A stretch of DNA of 64,000 nt, taken from NCBI RefSeq assembly GCF_000003815.2, contig NC_049987.1, positions 1,138,065-1,202,064 of the forward strand, written 5' to 3'. How positions within the stretch are numbered: position 1 is the first letter of the stretch; each line of letters starts with the position of its first letter. Shown here in pieces: positions 34,501-46,500 of the stretch. The position numbers and the translations under genes are program-made. Origin of the DNA: Branchiostoma floridae. Its lineage: Eukaryota > Chordata > Leptocardii > Amphioxiformes > Branchiostomatidae. Under the pieces are notes generated by a model. The model worked only from the letters and a program-made list of their open reading frames with translations, was not told the DNA's origin and made no database searches.

Positions 34501-37500
34501 ATTAATGTTTGTAATTCAATATGGGATTCTCGCCTGCTGCACAGGATGTCTGCAGTTTCTCCTGGTCTGGTTGGTGTTCCTATTCCTGTGGTCTATCCCA
34601 CTTATCATCATAGAGGTCGCCATTGGTCGGTTTACCAGGAGGGCTCCACCAATGGCCTTCCACGATCTTCTGGGGGTGAAGTCGACGTGGCTTGGGGGCT
34701 GGATGGCGAGTCTTAACTTTCTTATAACGTGAGTTCACTTTACTTTGAATTACTTATGTCTAACTCCCAACCTTTGGTTTTTAATCTGATAAAAATGGAA
34801 CATGCTCAAAATATGAGTAGGGCAGGTACCTATCGTGGTTGTTTTATTTTGTTCTTTTTCTTTATTTCTTCTGATATTTTACATGAATAAAAATACATTG
34901 AATGCTAAAAAATTCCTGCAGGAGTGGGGGTGTAGGGTGGTGTAGAAGCCTGTAGCATAACGTAATCCAATTATACATTATCAAATTGAACAAAATAACA
35001 AATATGTTTAAAATCATAAACTTCAGTAACCTGATGAAATAAAAACTCTATTACAAATAACTAAATATAGATAAAAAACATAAAATACGATTCGAAATAA
35101 CTCTATTTGCTTTGTAATGCCAAAGCAAGTAAAGTTTATGGATGACATCAGCGCACTCATTAATTACAAAAAAAAATCAATTTCCTCTTCGGGGATGGTC
35201 AGATAGACCAAAATGGGCAAACATGCTGTGTTGTGACCTAATAATTATACTTATACTTTTTTTACCCATCTTATCATTTTGCACTCTGCAAAGGATGGCA
35301 TCCATAAAATTTACTTGCTGTGGCCTTCAGTTTGTTTTTAAGATATGACATCCAAAATAACGCCATTGCAAACATTTCCATTTTAATAGGTCTACCTTTG
35401 AAAGGATTACCTTTGAAAGGAAAATAATCGCGATCCTCCCAAGCTATTCGAGGGTAAATGGGATCTTAAGACCAAATGCCTGTAAGGATTAAACAATACT
35501 GGCTGGGTAAAAAAAAGCTTTCTTTTAGATCGAAACTCCTTGTTGCCATGGTAACGGACCAACAAAGCTTTATGGTCATTTTCTCGATATTTCCACTACT
35601 CAAAAACACGGGAATCGGCATACTTTACCACATTGTCGCTCTAACACGTTATATTGAATCGTAAAAACAAAACAAGATCTGAATAAACCAATTCTTAGGC
35701 TTTTTAACAATTATTGTGAAATTTCCAACGAGATAAAATTGAGTTGTTGGGCAGCACCAAAACAATACAATGCTTCAAGCTTTAAAATAACGTAATTCTT
35801 TGCCCAACGTTGTAATGCTATGAGTGCCGCTTTGTTCCTTTTTTTTGCTTGAAGCTTGTACCCTGTATAGATGATTTGTATATCTATCAAATGCATTGTT
35901 GCAAACTTTGGGGTCTTGTTTGTTTGTCACGGTGTTGGACAGTTTTATAAGACAAGCACGATAGATTGGATAACGTTTGAGAGTATACAATCGAGATTCC
36001 GCATGGGGCGTCTGTGTTATTTTTCCCATTCCATTTTCTTCTTTTACCCACGGAATGATCCACCACAATTATGGAGGGGGGTACCCGGTTAATTATATAC
36101 GGACAAAGCTTAATTGAGCTAATGTTGTTGTCTATTCAGGATACTGCTATTTTGCCCACAGGATACTGTGTCCATCACATTTATGCAAGGAAATATGGAC
36201 AAAGTTTAATTGTCATGGATTTAATTTAACAATTTCAGTCTCTTGATGAAAAGCAAACTTCTGGACACACCTGACAAGGCATCAAAATTTTCAACATCCT
36301 TTATAATTAAGTTTAGCTCAGGTTGAAAATTTGCAATTTTTTTAATACTTTAAGGCATATTATTTAATGAAGGTATTCGCCAGCCAGGTTGTGAACATTT
36401 GAGATCAGAAATTTCCCTTTACTCATTTTAATGGACTGAGAGAAACAGTTTTTAGTCTTTTGATAACCAATACATGTACTACTTTTAGTTTCTGTCAGTC
36501 TGCAGTCTAGAAACAAAAATTTAAGGAACAGATGTTTACACATAGACAACAGTTAACGAAAGTTCCTTGACCTACCTGACAACCACAATGGATGGGCCAT
36601 ACCTACATTTAATTTATTTGGGAGTATACAATTAACATTCCATCTGTTGTAAACATAAGACAGAACTGCTTTAGGGAAAGGTTGGTATGATCACTTTCTT
36701 CCTTTGTTTTGCAGTCTAAAGTGGCACCTTAAGTTAATAAAAAGCAAAGTTGCGAACATATACACACACCGCAATGCATTGTGAGGTGTTAAAAAGCTTC
36801 AAATATATATTTTACGTCTAGAAACAAAACTTGCATTCACAGATGTTCACACAGAGACAGCAATTGACAAAATTCCGTTGTTCTATCTGACAAACACGAT
36901 GATATATGACTTGATGCTCGTTGGGAGTATCTAATCAAGATTCCATTTATTGTTGGGGCCGAAGTGCCATGGGCATTTGGAGGTCCGTGCTATTGTCTTC
37001 ATTTGTTTTTCTCATGCCGCATGCTGAGGACTGTTTTGCCCTCGGGATAAAAGATCCATGAAAACCATGCGGTGTATGTGTGTGTTATGGATACAGCGTA
37101 ACAGATTCTGATACAACTTGACACTATATCATTTCTTCAATCTGATCTTTAGATCTAGATACTATTAGTACAATCATAATATGATATTATGTACTACTAA
37201 ACCCTACTCAAGACTGCTTTCCTGGCTAGAATTCCAGCACCTTACCCCAGGCTTTTGTCTAGCTGGAATTCCAGTGGTGTCAATTTTAGGCTTTTTATAG
37301 GAAGCAAACTTCTGGACATACCTAACAACTACAGCGTCTCCTGCTGTTCATTGCTCTGTAATTGCCTAACGTTTAAATGTCTGAATGCCCATATCGATTC
37401 CATTTATGTGTATATGTCAAGTACTTGGGTGTCCAGAGTGCATGGGTATCTAGTCCTCCATACTTTTTTTTTCTTTAGGAACTCGTCTTCAGTAATTGGT

Positions 37501-40500
37501 GGTCATAAAGCTAACTTTGGCTACAGCAAGTAAATTTTATGGATGACATTAGCGCGCTAATTAGTTTTCGCCTGTTTCCAGCAAAAAAAAAAACAAATTC
37601 TCGTCGGGGATGGTCAGATAGACCAAAATAGGCAAACATGTAATGTGTTGACGCCTAATAATCATACTTGTAGAGGTTGACACTAGGAAGGTAGCCATGA
37701 CTATAGTTGCAGAAGTAAAACTTGTTAAATAGTTGCAAAAAAGTGCAATCAATATGGAAACCATGAATGTAGTTGCCAGCTTGGCAAGTGATACCAGTAT
37801 ACCACACTAGTATCACTTTTACTACACTAGTTCACTTCTTTAATACTAGGAATGGATGTCTAGTTAGTTGTGATGCCACGTTTTGTCAGTTCAAATCTTG
37901 TTATGACGTTTATGGTGTCTATTTTGAGAATTAAGTCATCTTGTTTATTTATTTATTTATTTATCATTCATTTGTTTCTTGAACACATTTCATTATTTTT
38001 GCACTCTGCATAGGATGTTATCCATAAAGTTTACGTGCTGTGGCATTACGACGGATAGACATAATGATTGGGAAATGGCGGGAGAAGGTTATGTTTTTGA
38101 GAGTGTGCAGACACCAGAGTCAGCATGTAGCAGTTTCTATCATGTATTTTGTATGTATGGAAATGTAAATTGTGTATATAGACACGAAGAAGCGAAATTC
38201 ACTCTAGGCTGGGCAGGAAGGACATTAAGGCAACACATTAATACTACAATGCTGTACTCGTCTACAAAGCTCTAAACAGCAAACTCCCACCCTACATGCG
38301 CCAGATGTTTGTCTATTGCCGAGACCAAAGCACAAGAACAACCAGGCAAAGCACAAGTAATCAACTTGCTGTCCCCAAACCCCACCGAGAAACCTTCAGA
38401 AGAGCCATCGCCTACCGTGGATGTCTAGTTAGTTGTCTGGAACAGTCTACCACCGGACATACGCACAGCCCCTTCAAGAGAAATGAACGGACTTTGAATC
38501 ATGTAGCAGTTTCTATCATGTATTTTGTATGTATGTAAATGTAAATTGTGTATATAGACGTATTGGACTTATAAGGACACAAAACGATGTAACTTTATCT
38601 CTGTTATATACTTTGTCTGACCCTTGCCTCTTCCCTCATGACCTCAATGGAAAGCGGCCTGCAGGCCGATTTGAGCTTTTATGAATGAATAAAAGTTCAA
38701 ACAAACGAACATAATTTGATATTATTCTCAGTCTCTGGGGAAAGAGCTCTAGAAGTTTCTTGTTTGCTGACATGAAGAAAAATTGAATATCCGGAGGCCA
38801 TCTTTGATGATCTGTGATTAGAACTGGTAATTTTTTTCTATCTAATTAACAGCCCGAGGCGACATCTGAAGCACCGGGGTTGAGAACTGGTCATTTATAA
38901 TTACTCCGAGCCTGCTCAAAATGGCGGGCGGGCACCTTTTCTCGCTCTTCTTCTGTTGGGTATTACTGAGTAGTTGTGCTGAACGCACAATTAAATGACT
39001 TCAGTTTGAATCTTCAACGTTGCAAAGGTGGGGAAAAGGTCACCACCAAAAATATTTTCTATGTGGCAGGCAGGGTTTGGTACTGTCCTGTGTGCACCTG
39101 CCTGTGTGGTTATGTAGTGTCAAACGCAACTCAACAAAAATATTTATGAGTTTGACCTGACAAGACATCATTTTTAATTTCAATTTTCAACATATTTCAG
39201 TCCATATCAGCAGTTTTGTTAACAGTGCAAACTGCGAGAAAATATCCTTGTAAGACCCTCCCAAGCCTGAGGCACAGTTCTGCATCGACATTATAAACGG
39301 AATCTTAATTACATACTCTCAAAAGGTTTCTGATCAGTCGTGCTTGACGGGTAGCACAATGCGACTTTGTCAAATGTTGTCTGTGTATGGTTGATTGATT
39401 GATTGGTATCTCATAAAGAAGCCATCTTTATCAACAGGTGGCGATATCTATAATCTTCATCTATAATCCATAATTCCTTTTCTTCAGAATGCAGAGTAAG
39501 AGAGGAAGAAAATAATACAAGACTATCCGTGAAACACATTACCACATATTTATCCGTTGTATAACGTCCTTGCTTCACACAAAGTACCGCAGATGGTGGA
39601 AGAAGGGATCTCATTTCTTACACACAAGGAGTTAAGCCCCGCCCACCGCCTGGGGTTTGGGGCCTGGTGCCACCGATGTTGGCCTGTTTTTTATGAAAAA
39701 TCTTCAGTGATGATATATACTCAAACCAAATCAAACCTCACGGAATGGCAGCGAAAAGATGTTTATCCTGCTTCAAACTGTAGAACTTATACAGGTATTT
39801 TAGCAAAGTATGATTAAAAAAGTCACCACCCGGCCAGTAGCTGAATATCAGGCAACTTAAGCTATATGCCCCCAGGGCTTTCTCTTTAATGTTCTCATCT
39901 GTGATTTGAAAGCACTCTTGACACCTGTGTTCGAAGCAGCTTTAAAAATCTACTAAACCTCCCTTCTGCACAACACGATACAAATGTGTTGCAAAACGGG
40001 AACATTATCACTGATTAAACAAATATTAAAAAAAGATTCTTTATTTCAGCAATAGAAAACAGAAGGTTGTTGGTGATACAGATCATTAGGGCTTTGGTGG
40101 GGTCACGGGGTCATCTGTGCAAAGTTGTCAGGCAACTCTAAATGTTATGAAGATCGTGCCGTATATTCCAATAAAAATATATATATACAATAATTATCAA
40201 CATTAGACATTACCAAATCGTCAACAATAAATTTTCAACGATTGAAAACGGCAACAATGAAAACTTGCACAGTGAAGTTTATCTCGCATAAAAGTCTGGT
40301 TCTGTCATTAGAATTCGAATACGGTCACTAAGATTTTCTGTCGTCTTTGAGGGCGATGATAAGATATCCTCTAGAGAAACTACATAAGCAAAATGGTGCC
40401 TTTACTTGTGCAAATGTAAAAAAAAATAACTCTATTTGCTTTGTAATGCCAAAGCAAGTAAATTTTATGGATGGCATCAGCGCGCTCATTAATGTTCGCC

Positions 40501-43500
40501 TGATTTTAGAAAAAAATTATTTTCCTCTTCGGGGATGGTCAGATAGACTAAAATGGGCAAACATGCTGTGTTGTAACCTAATAATTATACTTGTAGAAGT
40601 GCTTTTTTTACCCATCTTATCATTTTGCACTCTGCATAGGATGGCATCCATAAAATTTACTTGCTGTGGCCTTCAGTTTGTTTTTAAGATATGACATCCA
40701 AAATAACGCCATTGCAAACATTTCCATTTTAATAGTCTACCTTTGCAAGGATTTAGGAAAATAATCGCGATCCTCCCAAGCTATTCGAGGGTAAATGGGA
40801 TCTTAAGACCAAATGCCTGTAAGGATTAAACAATACTGGCTGGGTAAAAAAAGCTTTCTTTTAGATCAATGTTGCAATGGTAACGGACCAACAAAGCTTT
40901 ATGGTCATTTTCTCGATATTTCTGCTTCTCAAAAACACGGGAATCGGCATACTTTACCACATTGTCGCTCCAACACGTTATATTGTATCGTAAAAACAAA
41001 ACAAGATCTGAATAAACCAATATTTAGGCTTTTTAACAATTATTGTGAAATTTCCATCGAGATAAAATTGAGTTGTTGGGCAGCACCAAAACAATACAAT
41101 GCTCCAAGCTTTAAAATAACGTAATTCTTTGCCCAACGTTGTAATGCTATGAGTGCCGTTTTGTTACTTTTTTTTTGCTTGAAACTTGTACCCTGTATAG
41201 ATGATTTGTATATCTATCAAATGCATTGTTGCAAACTTTGGGGTCTTGTTTGTTTGTCACGGTGTAGGACGGTTTTATAAAAAAAGCACGATAGACTGGA
41301 TAACGTTTGAGATTATACAATATGGTGAAAATTTGCTGAGCGGTAATTTTTTAATTTTTATTTTTTTCCCAAAAAATAGGAGCGAGCGAATTCGTGAACT
41401 AAGAAATTAAATCGGTGTGGCCCAAATCTGAATTTAAAAAAAAAGGATCTACATATATATATTGAATCTTTGACTAGAAAGTACCAAAACAGAACAACGA
41501 AACGTCTTCTTGAAATAGTTGAACTGTAATTTCCAACACCAAAATTGAACTCACCCAAATTCAACGAAAAGTCTTATGTCATTTTCTTTTTAGTTGTTAC
41601 TTCGGTGTGATTGTCGGATGGGCGGTGTTTTACACCATTGAGTGTATCTTCTACCCACTTCCAACAACTCATGAATTAAGCATCGTGGCTTGGCGAAAGT
41701 TTGAAGAGGTTGGTGTATTTATTCTTCTTTTTCACGTTATGTATTATATATTACTACCGAGAGATGGACCCTTCCTTTCGTTTATTTTTATTATTATGTA
41801 CTGTACTTGCGTGCGTGTCTGTTTGTGTGTGTCTTTGCGTTATTATTGTTTTGTGTAAGTATGTTTATGTGTGTGTGCGTGAGGTTGTGTGTTAGTGAGT
41901 TTCCATGTATGTTTGCTTGTGTATGTACCTGTGTGTTTGTGTGTGTGTGTGTGTGTGTGTATGTACGTGTGTTTGTCTGTGTGTCTGTGTGCGTTGCGTA
42001 ACGTAAATATGAATTTTATATGTTGATGGTACTTCGCAATACAACATGTAATAATCTATTTAGGTTTTCTTTTAAAATGACAATGTTTCTGACTGTCTAC
42101 ACACTTTACAGGAGAGCTTATGGCCTGTTCTTCTACACTTCGTCATCACCGCGGCCTGTGCTGCAGCTAACTGGCGCGGAGTGGGGAGTATCGAGCTGGC
42201 CATGACCGCCATGACACCTCTGCACCTCCTCCTGCTGCTCACAGCCTTCATCTGGGCTCTCACTCTCAACAACGCCGGAGTCGGACTAGGCTTTTTCTTT
42301 ACACCGGACTGGGGTAAGGCCATGTTGATTTGGTTATATGGATGACATCCCCGCGCGCATCAATGTGCGGCCCTATCCTTAATTAAAAAATGAAGTTTAA
42401 TTTCGACCATACTCAAAACGTACAAGGAAGCTACAAAATAAGCAAATACATGTCGTGGATTGCAACAATAGATATCGGAAAACGTATACTACTATACTGT
42501 ACTATAGGACATTCTTCGGTCAAAGAACATGTGGATGAACAATAAAGAAGCATCTATTGTTTGGTATACTATATTCCGTGTGTTCTGTCATTTGTTTAAC
42601 CTTCTCGACCACTTTGATTTGATAATGAAGGCCGTGTTTTATGTCAAAAATATTCCCACGCTCGTGTTACGTTTTGGGATACCCAGAGAATGTCATCCAT
42701 ATAACCAAATCAACATTTCCTAAGTTCTTGTCTGTAGACAAACTGTCACTATCCAGAAACTCTGCAGAGTCTGTACCCATTCACCTCTAAACATTAGGAC
42801 AAATTAGATAGAATGTTAGCAATCTTTTTCAAAATGAAAATATCCTATATGGGTGAAGGATCTCTACAGAAACTAGTAGCACTGCCTTTGTGACATGTCT
42901 TGAATGGTGCACATAAGGTCATCACAAACATGTGATCATGAAATAACAGGGAATGGATTTCCCTAATTCTCCTGGTTTTGAAGCTTTGGATACCGGGCTT
43001 CTATGGACGTGGTAAGTAGAAAAGCTCATAGAAACATAATTTTTTTCAAAGTGCCAGGTCTGCTTAGAAGAATAACATATACCTCAAGGAAAGTGTTATG
43101 ACAAAAGGTTTTAACAAATTTTTAAGGGCTGAGGCCATGGGTGGAAATTGGATAAACATCTATTCAATGATGATTTCAATTTTGTATAAAAAAAAACACG
43201 TTTCTCGCTTTCCAGGCTTATTAGGGAGCCCTACGCTCTGGATCGAAGCCTTGTCGCAGGTTGCTTGGGACACAGGAGCAGCATTTGGCATTTTCCTTGT
43301 CTTGGGAGCAAGCATGACCCGTAAGACTGGACCTGTGAAGAACGTGGTGTGGACAACTGCTATCAACGGTCTCATCAGGTTGGTGTTTTTATGTAGGGCA
43401 TCTCTGTGGGTTGTTTATTTTGTTATTCTTTTACTATGTTTTGTTTTGCTCTAGTCATATAAACTAGGTTCTGAACTTGGACTTGGTAAATATGTAATAT

Positions 43501-46500
43501 ACTGTTTTGCCTCCCATTGCAGCTTAGAATACATAGCATGTTTATACACATAATAAATAGCTTACAAGAACTCATTGACACGTTTTATCTTTTCAAAGTC
43601 TTATAGTGGGCGTCACGGTGTTCTGTACAGTTTTTGCAACCTACACAAAGGTCAACCCGGACGGTACGGAAGCAGATGTTGTAAACCTACTGAGGACCAA
43701 CGGACCAGCCAACACCGGACTTACATTCATTTGGTGCGTGGTGTATTCGGCTATACGCTTTCCCGGCTTTATGCACATTATAAAATACAAATCTACCTGA
43801 CAACTCAAAGATATATATAAGTTACTCTAAATTTTCTTCAAGGAATGACTTCGTTTAAAGGTAAGGTACATACTTAAAATTTTCGACGGCTGACAGTCCA
43901 TCTTGATCACGGAGATTTCAAAATGACGGACAATACACTACGTCATAGCCACGTGATTACAAACAGCCTATGGGAGAAATGTACCATTCTCGTTCCCAGG
44001 CTGCCCATCCTGTTCTCCACCATGACAGGAGGTCGCGTGATGGCGTCCCTGTTCTTCTTAGCCGTTGTCATAGCAACCTTCAGCAACTACATCACTCTCA
44101 TGAACACCTCTGTACAGGCCATGGTCGACTGGGGAGGTTCGTGCTTTTCAGTGTCGTCAGTTGTAACTGTCCCTAGTGTAGCTGGTTTTGATATTTTACC
44201 AGCCATTTCAATATGCATGATGCATTGCGCCTACCGCTTTTGATCATAATTGTTTTATTTTAAAATCAAGTTCGTAGGGCCTGATGTTACCATAATGGAG
44301 ATGAAGAGCGACCCATAGCGGTAACACTAGCGGTATCTTTTCTCCCTTAGTCAGTATCAAGCTTTTCATTCACTTCATAGATGAAGCAGAGGTTACGAGG
44401 CTGCTCAGGAATTTCCCTACTCCATTTTCCATTACATATTCCGTTTCGTGGCATTGCACCAATACTAAATTTGTGGGACCGCATAGCGCAGTGGGACCGT
44501 GTTCGCCCCGTGACCGAGAGGTTGCGGGTTCGAATCCGCCTGCCGTGTTACCGATCTTGTGCCCCTGGGAAAAGCACTTTACACGGCTTTTCTCACTATA
44601 CTCAGGTGAAAATGAGTACCTAGCTTCGGCTCACGGTGATTTACATCATTCACCCGGACGGGAGACCTGGTGCATATGAAAGGGTATGTCACCCCGTAAC
44701 GGGCGGTATAACCCAGTCGTGTGTAAACATGTGCGAACATGTGCGATCACGTCGACCGATGATGTATGTTCGTCTGTATCAGTCTGTGGATCTGCCGCTA
44801 CCAGCCCAAAGCTGCCTAGGTAGATCCGTGTAATAAGTTGTATCATTGGCAAATAAATAAAATAAATAAATAAAATAAAAATAAATAGATCATTTTATCT
44901 AAATTTGATATATTGCCCCCACATTTGTTACATAGCACATACGCCCATCTTGTTATATGCACCTCAATTTGTAATATTTTCACATAACATTTCACTCCGT
45001 GGATTTAAAATTTGCATAATTACAACGGCACTTTAAATGAAACCTTTCAACCCCACTATGCAAATTCAAGAAATCTCATATAGTTATTGCAATGCAAAAG
45101 AATGCAGAGACTTCGATACACATAACAGATATCTCCTTCAAAATTACTTCAAAATACAAATATAATTTGCGTTTTTGCTGTAGATTTATGTAAACAATAT
45201 TTTCGGAATGAAGTTTGCTATTTAGATAAATAATAAAATAAGGGTTGCTTATATAATGCTGTTTTTTTACAGTGAAAAGAAGCGTTGCAGTAGTGGTCAT
45301 TGCCACATTGACTTTTCTCTTGGGCGTTCCAAGTGCTGTTAACATACACGTGCTAGTAAACCAGGTAAGGAGTTCGGTTGAATCAATATCATTTAGTGGG
45401 GAGCCGAAAAAAAACATTGTGTACCGACTGGCGAACAACATCATATTATTGCAGTGACAATATTGAGACTCAATTCCACATCATAAAGGGCTATACAACC
45501 TATGACAAGTAACGACAAAATTGTTACCATCTGTTTTATGCTAATCAGATACCATATCAAGACGTCGACATAAAACTAAGACAAAGATATTCAATGCCAT
45601 ATTGCTATGTCCCCTTTTTCCATTTACGAAATATGAAGGTCAAGTAATGTATAAATTCTTGCATTAACATAACAATACCGTACGTACGTTTTTAAAGCAG
45701 CGCATTGTTATAAATGTAATCTTTCATAGTATTAGCATGTATAAGTTTGATTATATTGTAAATACTTTTATTATAAAATCGATTCGGTTTTTAGAATTGC
45801 TGGATGTGGTAATAGCAGCACTCTATAACTCCTATCATTCTGAACTGTACCTATTTCTACAAGGAATTTTTACGCAGTAAAGCTTTTTTATGGTGAGGAG
45901 AACGTTTTTTTTTTAATTTTGCTAAATATATTCGACTTTAACGTGTAAAGTTTTGTTGTTGCTGCTGTTGTTCTGTGAAGACCAAAAAACGAATCCACAA
46001 TCATCGTTTCTTTACTTCAGGACTTTGTATGGAGCGCTGGACTGATCTTCTCCGGACTCTCCATGATTCTCCTACTCTGGAAATATGGCGCTAAAGACTT
46101 TCGTTTAACTATGCTCCATGAGGTACAACCATTTGTCCAACTAGTACTTAACTTAACTAGTGCGAATATTACATATTTGAGTATTACTGAAATCAAAATA
46201 ACAGTAAGAAATTAAAAATTGAACTTGTTTTAACTACAAGAAAGTGTGATGATTTCTTCAGCCTCTACGATTTTTTTCAAACATTTAGAGTTAAAGAAGG
46301 TTATCTAAATTTTATTCTTGACGTTCGTGTTGTTTTCGTCTTAGAAGGTACTTTTACGTACCTGCTACATTTCTAGTATAACCCGCGCAAAGGAGTTTCA
46401 GTAGTTAAATAACAAGGAAACACCTTAATTTACTTAATTCGCAAACATGTATTTTTAATTTTGAAGGGAGAAGATGGGTGTGACTGGAAATTACCGGGGG

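Noticed and set aside
44468-44545. Functional tRNA gene
   Set aside because: A and B boxes are present, but acceptor and anticodon stems do not pair properly and a SINE body plus A-rich tail follow.
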